Assembly: GCF_000429925.1 (NCBI RefSeq)
Contig: NZ_KE386985.1
Location: forward strand, 285,739-349,738
Direction of reading: 5' to 3'
Source: Desulfatirhabdium butyrativorans DSM 18734
Lineage (GTDB): Bacteria > Desulfobacterota > Desulfobacteria > Desulfobacterales > Desulfatirhabdiaceae
Length of the DNA: 64,000 bases
Part shown: positions 17,650 through 26,321 of the stretch, piece by piece
How the letters are laid out: each line of letters begins with the position of its first letter
Numbering within the stretch: the first letter of the stretch is position 1
Notes under the pieces: generated by a model
What the model was told of the DNA's origin: nothing
Database searches by the model: none
Seen by the model: only the letters and a program-made list of their open reading frames with translations
Made by a program: the position numbers and the translations under genes

Positions 17650-18384
17650 TTGGTTGGTCAAAAGAACGTTGTGGGAAAAATTGGTTACGGATACGGAAGC
17701 GAATGGCACTTACTGCGGTACCTGGGATACCATCGCGCCTACCTTTCTCAAAGGGTCGCAGAAGTTGTAGGTAGTCAAGATGTTGAATGGCTGGACTTTG
17801 GTTTTTCGCCAGAAAATGCGCCTTTGCGAGATGACAGAGAATTTGTCGGATTGGAGTTTATCCAAGACCCTCAAGTCCAAGAAAGGTAGAAATCGTTTTG
17901 GCCGCAAACTGGCAATGCCCAAAATTGGGACGCAGTAGGCCGGGTCTCCTTTGGAGATACACCTGAATGGTTGCTTATAGAAGCCAAAGGTCATCTTGGC
18001 GAACTTGAAAGCAAGTGCGGCGCAACCAGCCAAGTCAGCCAGCAAATCATTCACTCGGCTTTGGAGAAAACCAGCAAGGCATTTGGTAATTGTCGTCAGC
18101 CAATCGAAAACTGGCTCACACCTTACTACCAGTATGCCAACCGATTAGCCGTGCTATACTTTTTGATGAAGGAATGTACGCCTGGCGTAGAAACTCGGTT
18201 GCTATTCATCTACTTCTACGGCGAAAATCGAGAAGGTTGCGAATGCCCGCAAAGTGAACAGAAGGGGTTGCCAGCAATTCAGAAAATGACTGAGTGGCTC
18301 GGTATTGATAGGCGCAGTGAATTGATGCAACGGATGCATTACCTTTTTCTGCCCGTTAATCCAGCGGACGTTGGTGTTCGTTAA
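17650..18384 (+). pseudogene. Cassette gene interrupted by one in-frame TAG
   Basis: The frame from 17650 to 18384 reads 244 codons with a single stop, TAG at 17887-17889, and continues in the same frame without any shift. Upstream is GKIGYGYGSEWHLLRYLG and downstream WLLIEAKGHLGELE, an ExK pattern that may be part of a PD-(D/E)XK core. The codon after QVQER was most simply TGG (Trp) turned to TAG. I do not recognise the family beyond having seen similar proteins as hypothetical cassette products. Either the gene is dead, or amber is read through; the first is far more likely. Confidence 0.7.
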
Positions 18385-18398
18385 AAGGCAAACAGCGG

Positions 18399-18578
18399 CC
18401 AAGCCGTGATATTATAATTGCTGCTCATCAACAGATGACGATGGAGTGGCGGGTAAATCGACGCCACGAATTTGAATGTTTCATCTCTCAGATCGTCATT
18501 GATGAGATTCAGGCTGGTGACCCGCACGCTGCGGGAAAAAGGTTGAGTGAAGTCAGCAAGTTGCAGGTCCTTGAAGCA
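18399..18578 (+). pseudogene. PIN-domain (VapC-like) toxin remnant, truncated at both ends
   Basis: The frame reads RPSRDIIIAAHQQMTMEW and then SQIVIDEIQAGDPHAAGKRL, ending at VLEA. This matches the middle of VapC-like PIN proteins. The N-terminal strand with the first catalytic Asp is missing, replaced by the end of the cassette ORF, and the C-terminal half is cut by a REP-like element at 18582. The ORF runs on to 18650 with unrelated residues. It marks the right border of the accessory island. Confidence 0.6.
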
Positions 18579-18581
18579 CTG

Positions 18582-18609
18582 CTGGATTTTCGCTTTCGCA
18601 GAAATGACG
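18582..18609. repeat. REP-like element
   Basis: The sequence resembles the widespread CTGGATTCCCGCTTTCGC... family ending in AATGACG, with several changes. It directly follows the last recognisable PIN codon. A related element lies at 55084-55176. Confidence 0.5.
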
Positions 18610-18668
18610 CGCCGGATGTTCATCCCCGGGAGCGGCAACTTTTGCCATGAACATGATGGGAAGGCACC

Positions 18669-20105
18669 ATGAGCCGGGTTCTGATTATTGATGACGATGA
18701 TCAATTGAGAAAAAGCTTCCAGAAGCTTCTGAAAGAAGAAGGTTACGAGGTGAGCGGTGCGGCATCGGGTGAGGCCGGGCTTGCCGAAGTGCGCAGGCAG
18801 CCGCCCGATCTGGTGATCGTGGACATGCGGCTTCCGGGCATGAACGGCCTGGAAACGTTTCAGGCGATCCAGGGCATCGAACCGAAACTTCCGGCCATCA
18901 TCATGACGGCGTACGGAACGACCGAAACCGCCATCGAGGCGACCAAGATCGGTGCGTTCGACTATATTCTCAAACCCTTCGATATCCCGGAAATGCTGGG
19001 ACTGATCGCCAAGGCCATCGAGGCCGGCCGGCTGATGCGCTCCCCGGTCGAAATGAACGCCGGTCCCGAGGATTCCGGAAAAGAAGCCATCATCGGGCGA
19101 AGCACCGCCATGCAGGATGTTTACAAGGCCATCGGCAGGGTGGCGCCGACAGACGCGACGGCGCTGATCCGTGGCGAATCGGGCACCGGAAAAGAGCTGG
19201 TGGCCAGAGCCATTTACCAGCACAGCAGAAGGTCCGCCAAACCCTTTCTGGTCATCAATTGTGTGGCCATTCCCGAAACGCTTCTCGAGAGTGAACTTTT
19301 CGGCTACGAGAAAGGGGCTTTCACGGGCGCCGGCCACCGGCGGATCGGCAAGCTGGAGCAGGCCAACGGCGGAACGGTCTTTCTGGACGAAATCGGGGAT
19401 ATGCCGTTTTCCCTGCAATCGAAAATCCTGCGCTTGCTGCAGGAGCGCAGCATCGAGCGGCTCGGCGGGCGGGAAACGATTCCGGTCGATGTCCGGGTGA
19501 TCGCCGCAACCAACCGGGATCTGGAGGCGGCCATCGATGCGGGCCGGTTCCGGGAAGACCTGTATTACCGGCTCAAGGTCGTGAGCATTTTTCTGCCGCC
19601 CCTTCACCAGCGAACCGGTGATATTCCGCTGCTGACAAGCTATTTTCTCAAACGTTTCTCCCGCGAAACCGGCATTTCACCACCCGTGATCCATCCGGAA
19701 GCCATGGACCTGCTCTCCGGCTATCCGTGGCCGGGAAACGTCCGGGAGCTGGCCAACACGATCCAGAAGGCGGTCATCTTCAGCCGTGGGGCGCCGATCG
19801 GGCCGGAGAACATTGCCGCTGCGCTGGGTGAAAAGCAAGCCGTGTCCGCAGAAGAGGTCGAAAACCAGGAGGGTATCCTGCGCAGGCTTTTTCGCGGGGT
19901 GATCCAGGCTGGTACAGGCGAACATCTTTATGACAGCTATTTCGACTACCTGTCCCGGCTCTTCATCACCGAAGCCCTCAACATTGCCGATGGTAACCGC
20001 AGCCGCGCAGCCAAACTCCTCGGGCTTTCCCGGCCGACCCTCCATGCCAAGATTGAAAAATACGGCCTGAAAATCGAATCCGCCGTGCGGGATGAGGGCC
20101 AATAG
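18669..20105 (+). CDS. Sigma-54-dependent response regulator, NtrC family
   Basis: The 478-residue protein activates sigma-54 promoters when phosphorylated. Residues 1-120 are a receiver with Asp52 (VIVDMRLPGMNG); the AAA+ domain has Walker A GESGTGKE, the sigma-54 contact loop GAFTGA and Walker B TVFLDEIGDMP; the C-terminal Fis-type helix-turn-helix is NRSRAAKLLGLSRPTLHAKI. GGAAGG precedes the ATG. Its likely partner kinase ends at 12697, and the accessory island now lies between them. The target genes are unknown. Confidence 0.93.
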   Translation: MSRVLIIDDDDQLRKSFQKLLKEEGYEVSGAASGEAGLAEVRRQPPDLVIVDMRLPGMNGLETFQAIQGIEPKLPAIIMTAYGTTETAIEATKIGAFDYILKPFDIPEMLGLIAKAIEAGRLMRSPVEMNAGPEDSGKEAIIGRSTAMQDVYKAIGRVAPTDATALIRGESGTGKELVARAIYQHSRRSAKPFLVINCVAIPETLLESELFGYEKGAFTGAGHRRIGKLEQANGGTVFLDEIGDMPFSLQSKILRLLQERSIERLGGRETIPVDVRVIAATNRDLEAAIDAGRFREDLYYRLKVVSIFLPPLHQRTGDIPLLTSYFLKRFSRETGISPPVIHPEAMDLLSGYPWPGNVRELANTIQKAVIFSRGAPIGPENIAAALGEKQAVSAEEVENQEGILRRLFRGVIQAGTGEHLYDSYFDYLSRLFITEALNIADGNRSRAAKLLGLSRPTLHAKIEKYGLKIESAVRDEGQ

Positions 20106-20167
20106 GATAGAGCGTCTGAACGTGAACCCCGTTTTTTCCCGACCGGAGTCGGTCATGGAGGCATGTG

Positions 20168-21133
20168 ATGAATGCCATCTCCACCAACCATCTTCAGAGC
20201 GGCCCTGAAACCAAATTTATCCTGTTTTCCGATGCCCACCGGGGCGACGGCAGCGGGGCGGACGATTTTGCGGCCAATTCCCAATTGTTCAAATGCGCGC
20301 TCGATCACTACCTTGCCGAAGGCTACACCTTGATCGAGTTGGGCGATTCCGAAGAGCTGCTGGAAAATAAACAATTCGACCAGATCTACATCAGCCATAC
20401 GGCCATTTACGATAGGCTGGCCCAATTTCATCAGTCTGGCGGTCGCTACATCAAGCTGTGGGGCAATCACGACGATCTCTGGGAGCGCAGGCAGGATCTG
20501 CTGCAGCATCTTTTCCCCGGGATCGTGGTCTATGAGGCTGCCGTCATCGACCGTCGTATCCTGTTGTGGCACGGACATCGGGCGGATCCGAAATGTTGGG
20601 GATGGTGGGCCAAATTGACGCGGGTGGTTCTGCGAAAATTCTGGTACGGGATGCAGCAGATTGGTTTTCGGGATCCCACTCGGGCGGCTGAAAATCCCGG
20701 ACGATGCGATGCCGTGGACAAAATCTTGTTCGAATGGGCGAAGACCGGCCGTTCCGAAATGCGCCGGTTGGACGAGTGGTTCCCGGGGATGCGGATCGAC
20801 ATAATCATCGCCGGGCATACCCACAGGCCCGTTTTCCAGAACCTGTCGTTGACGGACAAGTGGTATGTCGAGAAAAGGCGCTCCACACCCGGCACAAGAC
20901 GCGGGAACCGTCGAGACAGCGCCTACTTCAACACGGGCTCCTGCGTTCATCCCCGATGCATCACCGGGATCGAACTGACGGGAACGGGGAATGAGATGCA
21001 CATTTCCCTGATCAAATGGTCGGCCGAGCCAATCCGGGAAAAGGAATTGGCTGAAGGAACCGTTTATCCGCTGGCGATTCAAAGGACTGTCCTCGAGTCG
21101 GCTTTGCTGAAATCAGGAGCGATATCGATATGA
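20168..21133 (+). CDS. Metallophosphoesterase
   Basis: Calcineurin-like phosphoesterase of 321 residues. The metal motifs are FSDAHRGD near residue 23, LGDSEELL, GNHDDLW near residue 102, WHGHR and, near the C-terminal third, AGHTHRPVF. Substrate unknown; the general arrangement is like UDP-2,3-diacylglucosamine pyrophosphatase-type enzymes, but more sequence lies between the motifs. GGAGG at 20157-20161 favours the ATG at 20168 over the GTG at 20165. Its stop overlaps the start of the next gene (ATGA). Confidence 0.87.
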   Translation: MNAISTNHLQSGPETKFILFSDAHRGDGSGADDFAANSQLFKCALDHYLAEGYTLIELGDSEELLENKQFDQIYISHTAIYDRLAQFHQSGGRYIKLWGNHDDLWERRQDLLQHLFPGIVVYEAAVIDRRILLWHGHRADPKCWGWWAKLTRVVLRKFWYGMQQIGFRDPTRAAENPGRCDAVDKILFEWAKTGRSEMRRLDEWFPGMRIDIIIAGHTHRPVFQNLSLTDKWYVEKRRSTPGTRRGNRRDSAYFNTGSCVHPRCITGIELTGTGNEMHISLIKWSAEPIREKELAEGTVYPLAIQRTVLESALLKSGAISI

Positions 21134-22701
21134 AAACATTGCCGATCGGCATACAATACTTCGGAAACATTCGAGGCAGAGCGAACGACTACTACTATAT
21201 CGACAAGACGGATCATATCGTCGATCTCGTTCGTCACGGAAAATTTCTCTTTCTTTCCCGGCCGAGACGTTTCGGAAAATCTCTGCTGCTCAGCACGATG
21301 GAGGAGGCGTTTCTGGGAAACCGGGAGCTGTTTCGGGGGCTCTATCTCGAGGATCACTGGGATTGGGATACCCGGCATCCGGTGATCCATATCAGCTTCG
21401 GAGCAGGCGTGATCCGGGATGTGGCGGACCTGGGGGAGCGCTTTGGGTTCATTCTCAAGGAAAACGCCCGAAGCGGCGGGGTGACTCTTACGGAATCCAA
21501 TCGACGGGAGCGGTTTTTCGAGCTTATTACCGCATTGTTTCGAAAAAGCGGCCAACAAGTCGTCATCCTGGTGGACGAATACGACAAGCCGATCTTGGAC
21601 AACATCGACAAGCCGACTGTGGCAACCGACATCCGGGACGAGCTCAAGAACATCTACTCGGTGATCAAGGATGCGGATCGGTATCTGAAGTTCGTCTTCA
21701 TCACGGGCGTGAGCAAGTTCAGCAAGGTGTCGCTCTTCAGCGGGTTGAACAACCTGCAGGACATCACCCTTCACGAGCGCTATGCCACGATCTGCGGCTA
21801 TACCCACGAGGAGATGGTGACGACCTTTGCCGAGCGGCTTTCCGGCGTGGACCTCGATGCGGTGCGGCGCTGGTACAACGGATACAACTTCCTGGGCGAG
21901 CCGGTGTACAATCCTTTCGACATCCTCTTGTATCTCGACACGAAGGAATTTCGAAGTTACTGGTTCGAGACGGGAAGCCCGTCGTTTCTGATCAAGCTGA
22001 TCGAAGAGCGACATTATCCCGTTCCGAATCTTGAAAAGGTGTTGTCTTCCGAGCAGATGCTGGGGGCCTTCGATGTGGACCGAATCGATATCGAGCCTCT
22101 CCTGTTTCAGACCGGATACCTGACGATTCGCTCCCGGGAATCGATCGGCTCGAAAATCGGATATCGCATGGCATTTCCCAATCTGGAGGTGAAGCTCAGC
22201 CTGACGGATGCCATCCTCGATCGGTTGTCCGGAGCACCGGCGGTGAAAGAGAACAACCAGTATCGGCTCTACCATTGTCTGGAAGATGCCGATATCGACG
22301 GCCTCCGGGACATCTTCCACGCCTTTTTCGCCTCGATCCCGAACGAGTGGTATGCAAGCAGCCGGGTGGCGGCATACGAAGCCTTCTATGCGAGCGTCTT
22401 CTACTGCTATTTTACGGCGATCGGGCTCGATGTCCGGGTGGAGGATTCCACGAATGTCGGCAGGATCGACATGACGGTGATCTATGGCGGCAGGGTGTAC
22501 CTCTTCGAATTCAAGGTGGTGGAGCTCGACCCCTCGCCCCGCAAGGCCATCGAGCAGATCCGAAGCAGGCGCTACTGGGAGAAATATGTCGGCAAGGGTG
22601 AGATCGTCCTCGTCGGCGTCGAATTTTCGAAGACGACCCGAAACATCGTCGGCTACGACTGGGAGCGGATCGATTCAGGGGCGGCCGCCCCTCTGCCATA
22701 A
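21130..22701 (+). CDS. AAA-ATPase-like protein with PD-(D/E)XK nuclease domain
   Basis: The 523-residue protein is of the AAA-ATPase-like family (PF09820) with the C-terminal PD-(D/E)XK domain once called DUF1703. It opens with LPIGIQYFGNIRGRANDYYYIDKT, has Walker A SRPRRFGKSLLLST and Walker B VVILVDEYDKPIL, and near residue 450 the nuclease motif RIDMTVIYGGRVYLFEFK. These proteins occur in many paralogues in anaerobes; their role is unknown. It overlaps the metallophosphoesterase by four bases, so they are cotranscribed. Confidence 0.9.
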   Translation: MKTLPIGIQYFGNIRGRANDYYYIDKTDHIVDLVRHGKFLFLSRPRRFGKSLLLSTMEEAFLGNRELFRGLYLEDHWDWDTRHPVIHISFGAGVIRDVADLGERFGFILKENARSGGVTLTESNRRERFFELITALFRKSGQQVVILVDEYDKPILDNIDKPTVATDIRDELKNIYSVIKDADRYLKFVFITGVSKFSKVSLFSGLNNLQDITLHERYATICGYTHEEMVTTFAERLSGVDLDAVRRWYNGYNFLGEPVYNPFDILLYLDTKEFRSYWFETGSPSFLIKLIEERHYPVPNLEKVLSSEQMLGAFDVDRIDIEPLLFQTGYLTIRSRESIGSKIGYRMAFPNLEVKLSLTDAILDRLSGAPAVKENNQYRLYHCLEDADIDGLRDIFHAFFASIPNEWYASSRVAAYEAFYASVFYCYFTAIGLDVRVEDSTNVGRIDMTVIYGGRVYLFEFKVVELDPSPRKAIEQIRSRRYWEKYVGKGEIVLVGVEFSKTTRNIVGYDWERIDSGAAAPLP

Positions 22702-22749
22702 TCTACCGAATCATCATTCCATTTTGCCATCAAAAGGATAGAAACGCTT

Positions 22750-23120
22750 CGTCAATGACGTTGGCCATGGTTTCTCCATCCGGATTTCCCGTGTGATCTC
22801 CTCCCTTTTCCTCTCTATAAACGGTTTCGTTTCACCCATCCGGTTTTCCGAACTCCCGTCGAATTGTTAACGAAGTTTAATATTCGCCTAATATCTCCCA
22901 AACATTTCACCGGTAAAAAAGAATCGACCGTAAGAATGGATGCGGAAAATGTCCGAGACCTTGCGCTCGGCTTCCGTTCAGTCGCCGGTAATCACCCTAT
23001 CCAAGCCAGGAGAAGCAAAATGGAAAAAAGGCGAGCCGGTTCTGACAGTGTTCCCAAAGGAGGCTTTCGGCTGAGATATGAAAGCCAATGCGCTCATCAA
23101 AAAGCCGAATATCAAATCTT
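22750..23120. repeat. 371-bp direct repeat, left copy
   Basis: This stretch matches 34521-34891 in the same orientation without gaps; by hand I count 26 differences (about 93% identity). It contains a candidate Pho box and ends inside a remnant of an aminoethylphosphonate-binding protein gene. The two copies bracket the whole phnC-to-phnM block. Confidence 0.92.
22860..22894 (+). promoter_or_regulatory. Candidate Pho box 1
   Basis: Core TTTAATATTCGCCTAATA at 22876-22893, preceded by GTTAAC. TTAA/TAAT half-sites recur at about 11-bp spacing, as in PhoB/PhoP direct repeats. The same core recurs at four other places in the window. Here it now precedes only a gene remnant. Confidence 0.5.
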
Positions 23121-23347
23121 CGGCTAAAACTTTTCTGGATTGGGCCATCGGTGCTTCGATCATGAAGGCATACGCCCAGGTTTATCCGATTACGGCGCAT
23201 GACACCGGCCTTGCGGTGCCGGAGGGTTATCCATCCGATCCATCCCAGCAACTGATTCAAAAGGATTTCGAGTGGGCGGCGAAAAATCAGGATCGCATTC
23301 TTCAGGAATGGGCCAGACGATACGATGTCAAAAGTGAAGCCAAATAA
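23021..23347 (+). pseudogene. Remnant of a 2-aminoethylphosphonate ABC transporter binding protein gene
   Basis: The frame reads [17 protein letters not shown], then TGA at 23072-23074, then [12 protein letters not shown] and a well-conserved C-terminal stretch (YPSDPSQQLIQKDFEWAAKN, AKNQDRILQEWARRYD) ending at 23347. This is the last third of a PhnS-type periplasmic binding protein. The TGA stands where the right-hand copy has TGG, so a nonsense mutation and loss of the N-terminal part have killed it. A short ORF from an internal ATG (23078) could still be translated, but without signal peptide it cannot work. Confidence 0.7.
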
Positions 23348-23390
23348 GGAATGAAACATCCCGCCGCCATTTTTAACAGAAAACAAATAT

Positions 23391-23412
23391 GTTTTTAATA
23401 TTCCCCTAACAA
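23391..23412 (+). promoter_or_regulatory. Candidate Pho box 2, upstream of phnC
   Basis: TTTAATATTCCCCTAACA (23394-23411) matches the repeat-borne box core at 16 of 18 positions. It lies 115 bp before phnC, where phosphate-starvation control of the operon would be expected. Confidence 0.55.
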
Positions 23413-23525
23413 TCTCAGACGAATATCACATCCATTTGGAGACGCAGATGTCTATTACCAAATATGGATGCGCAGCGGCAACGGGAGTATGGCCGTCAAT
23501 ATCAAATGATAGCGGAGGAAAGAAG

Positions 23526-24332
23526 ATGGTGCATATTTTAGCGAAAAATCTGACTTTAGGCTACAGCAGCAAAAAGGTCATTCAGAGCATCGATCTGAAA
23601 ATTCGGAAAGGAGAATTCCTGAGTATTATTGGGCCGTCCGGCGTCGGAAAATCAACGCTGCTGATGGGCTTCAACGCGACCACCTCCATTCTGGGCGGAC
23701 GTCTGAATATTCTGGGGACCGACCTGGGAACGATCCGATACAAGGAGTTGAAGGCGCTTCGCGCCAAGATCGGCGTGATCTTCCAGGGGTTCAACCTGGT
23801 GTCCCGGCTCAGTGTCCTGGACAACATCGCCAGCGGCATGCTGCACCGAAAGCCGCTGTTTTCGTCAATGATCAGGCATTACAGCCGGCAGGAATACGAA
23901 GAGATCTACGATTACATGATGGTTGTCGGTATCGAGCAGGAAGCCCTCAGCCGCTGCGACCGACTTTCGGGGGGCCAGAAACAACGGGTGGCCATCGCCC
24001 GTGCCATTGCGCAGCGCCCGGAGATTATCCTGGCCGATGAGCCGATCTCTTCTCTGGATCCGGTCAGTGCCCGCAGCGTATTGGAAACCCTGAAAAACGC
24101 CAACAAGAAATACGGTATTACGGTGGTGTCCAACCTGCACCAGCTCGACTATGCGCGGGAATTCTGCAGCCGGGTGATCGGCCTGAACGGGGGCCGGATC
24201 GTATATGACGGCCCGCCGGATCAGCTCTGCGCCGCAACGGTATCTCAAATTTACCATAAGGAGGAAACGGATCAAAATGTTGGCAATTGTTTCAGCAGTC
24301 CCTTTGCAACCGCCTCGCTCCTGCCTGCGTGA
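23526..24332 (+). CDS. phnC: Phosphonate ABC transporter ATP-binding protein
   Basis: The 268-residue ATPase powers phosphonate uptake with PhnE and PhnD. It has Walker [12 protein letters not shown], the Q loop [12 protein letters not shown], the signature [14 protein letters not shown] and Walker [15 protein letters not shown] chose the ATG at 23526 after GGAGGA; an upstream in-frame ATG at 23448 with its own GGAG would add 26 residues that do not match the family. It opens the phn operon, 115 bp after a candidate Pho box. The C-terminal tail after YHKEE is longer than usual. Confidence 0.9.
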   Translation: MVHILAKNLTLGYSSKKVIQSIDLKIRKGEFLSIIGPSGVGKSTLLMGFNATTSILGGRLNILGTDLGTIRYKELKALRAKIGVIFQGFNLVSRLSVLDNIASGMLHRKPLFSSMIRHYSRQEYEEIYDYMMVVGIEQEALSRCDRLSGGQKQRVAIARAIAQRPEIILADEPISSLDPVSARSVLETLKNANKKYGITVVSNLHQLDYAREFCSRVIGLNGGRIVYDGPPDQLCAATVSQIYHKEETDQNVGNCFSSPFATASLLPA

Positions 24333-24448
24333 CGGGGTCAATGTCGCAATCACCGGGAAAGATTTACAGTATTGGTATCGAAATCATTGGTAAATGCGTT
24401 TGCAGGTTTTAAACCCTATCTTTCATTTCAAGCAAAAGGAGAATAACA

Positions 24449-25318
24449 ATGAAAATGCTTTTTAAGGCAGTTGCCACCCTCGTCCTGACGTTCTGTATTC
24501 CAATGGCCGCCCTGGCCGCATCGGCCGACTGGCCGAAGGAGTTGAACTTCGGTCTGATTCCCACCGAATCCGCGGAAGGAATTACCGATCGATATGAAAG
24601 CCTTGCCAAACACTTGGAAAAAAAGCTCGGCATTCCGGTCAAACTGCATACGGCTACGGACTATGCCGGCGTGATTGCCGCCATGCAGTTCAAGCACGTG
24701 GACGTGGCCTATTTCGGTCCGAAATCCTATGTGGAGGCTGCCGCGCGGGCCAATGCGGAAGCGTTTGTCTTGGAAGTCTCGGAAGATGGGACCATGGGCT
24801 ACCACGGGCTGATCATCACCAAGAAGGATTCCGGCATCAACAAGATGGAGGATGCCAAAGGCAAAGTATGGGCCTTTACCGATCCCAACTCAACCAGCGG
24901 AACGCTGGTGCCGACGGTCTATTTTTATAAAGTCATGAAGATCGATCCGGAGAAGTATTTTTCGAAAGTGATATATTCCGGAAGTCATGAGTCTTCGATC
25001 ATGGCGGTGAAAGCGGGTAAGGTCGACGTTGCTTCCACCAACGATCTGGATCTGGATCGCGGCAATGGAAAGCAGTGGAATACGGACAAGGATTTTCAGA
25101 TACTCTGGACTTCTCCATTGATTCCCGGCTCCCCCATGGCCTACCGCAAGGATCTGCCGGATACCCTGAAAAAGGCGATCAAGGAAGCATTTCTTTCCTA
25201 CGATGACAAGGAAGGCTTGAAAAAGCTGAAACTCAAGGGTTATGCCGCTACGGACGATAAGACCTACGATCCTATCCGCGAACAGATCGAAGTCAAAAAA
25301 CAACTGGCAAATAAATAA
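24449..25318 (+). CDS. phnD: Phosphonate ABC transporter substrate-binding protein
   Basis: The 289-residue periplasmic protein captures phosphonates. A signal peptide (MKMLFKAVATLVLTF...AALA) precedes the mature part, which shows the PhnD pattern: LNFGLIPTESAE, the ligand-site region VAYFGPKSYVEA, and ITKKDSGINKMEDAKGK then DPNSTSGTLVP. AAAGGAG precedes the ATG. A strong terminator stands between it and phnE, so it is probably made in excess over the membrane parts, as is usual for binding proteins. Confidence 0.92.
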   Translation: MKMLFKAVATLVLTFCIPMAALAASADWPKELNFGLIPTESAEGITDRYESLAKHLEKKLGIPVKLHTATDYAGVIAAMQFKHVDVAYFGPKSYVEAAARANAEAFVLEVSEDGTMGYHGLIITKKDSGINKMEDAKGKVWAFTDPNSTSGTLVPTVYFYKVMKIDPEKYFSKVIYSGSHESSIMAVKAGKVDVASTNDLDLDRGNGKQWNTDKDFQILWTSPLIPGSPMAYRKDLPDTLKKAIKEAFLSYDDKEGLKKLKLKGYAATDDKTYDPIREQIEVKKQLANK

Positions 25319-25324
25319 GCGACT

Positions 25325-25369
25325 GGCCGCAGCCGGTCATCTCGAAAGCCGGCTGCGGCCTCTTTTTTT
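25325..25369 (+). terminator. Rho-independent terminator between phnD and phnE
   Basis: GGCCGCAGCCGG and CCGGCTGCGGCC form a perfect 12-bp stem round a 12-base loop, followed after TC by seven Ts. It lies inside the operon, 7 bp after the phnD stop and 37 bp before phnE, so it should act as a partial terminator. Confidence 0.9.
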
Positions 25370-25405
25370 CCGGCGTCCGACAACCTGCTCTATGGGAGTT
25401 CCGAA

Positions 25406-26266
25406 ATGACGCATATCGATGAGATAAAGCGCCAGACCAACCCTTTTCATCCGTATAACATCATGGTCGTGGTCGTGAGCCTGATCATCCTGGCATGGTG
25501 CTGGCACTCCACGGAGATGAGTGTCGGCGCAATACTGCATGGCTGGGGCAATATGATCACCTATATTGCCGGAAACCCGGAGATCCGAGATAGCGGGTTT
25601 TTCCCCCCAACCATCAGCAGCGCCAAAATATTAAAGTATCTTCTATCGATGATGGAGACGGTGCAGATGGCCGTTCTGGCGCTGATCCTCTCGGTGATGA
25701 TTGCCTTTCCGGCCTCATTGTTCGCCTCCAGGAACACGCTTAACATCATCATCCCCGGAAATCACAGATTGGCGATCTTTCTGAAAAAAGGGATCTATAT
25801 CGTTGTCCGGTTTTTTGCCAACCTCTGCCGTTCCATCAACGAGATCATCTGGGCACTGCTCTTTGTCTCTGCCGTCGGGCTGGGGCCGATGCCCGGCATC
25901 CTGGCCCTCGGCATTCACACCTCCGGAGTTCTAATCAAGCTCTTTTCAGAGGGGATCGAAACGATCCAGCAGGAGCCGATCGACGCCCTGACAGCCACCG
26001 GCGCCGGTTTCATCAAGGTGATCTGCTACGCCGTGATTCCCCAGATCACCCCGTTTTTTGTCTCCATGACCCTGTATCGCCTGGAGTCGGATGTTCGCTC
26101 TGCCACGATTCTGGGTTTTACGGGCGCGGGCGGCATCGGGATCTTTCTTTTTGATAAGCTCAGGGGCTACGAAAATCACGACGTGACAACCATCCTGATC
26201 ATCATCGTGGTTACCGTGGCAGTGATTGACCGGATCAGCGCAGCCATCCGGAACCGGTATACCTGA
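25406..26266 (+). CDS. phnE: Phosphonate ABC transporter permease
   Basis: The 286-residue inner-membrane permease has about six hydrophobic segments and the coupling-loop region ALTATGAGFIKVICYAVIPQ typical of PhnE, plus FTGAGGIGIFLFD. It is the only permease gene in the cluster, so it should act as a homodimer with PhnC. The ATG is preceded by GGGAG. It lies after the terminator that follows phnD. Confidence 0.92.
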   Translation: MTHIDEIKRQTNPFHPYNIMVVVVSLIILAWCWHSTEMSVGAILHGWGNMITYIAGNPEIRDSGFFPPTISSAKILKYLLSMMETVQMAVLALILSVMIAFPASLFASRNTLNIIIPGNHRLAIFLKKGIYIVVRFFANLCRSINEIIWALLFVSAVGLGPMPGILALGIHTSGVLIKLFSEGIETIQQEPIDALTATGAGFIKVICYAVIPQITPFFVSMTLYRLESDVRSATILGFTGAGGIGIFLFDKLRGYENHDVTTILIIIVVTVAVIDRISAAIRNRYT

Positions 26267-26321
26267 TATCATCCCTGTCTCCAGAAAGAGAAAACGATTG
26301 TGATGGGAAAGACGCAATAAG

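Noticed and set aside
22864-23127. An 87-residue ORF across the left repeat
   Set aside because: Its frame differs from the binding-protein frame, which explains the sequence better; the apparent conservation with 34635 onward comes from the DNA repeat.
23448-23525. N-terminal extension of PhnC from ATG 23448
   Set aside because: A GGAG is present, but the 26 extra residues do not resemble PhnC; the ATG at 23526 has the better site.
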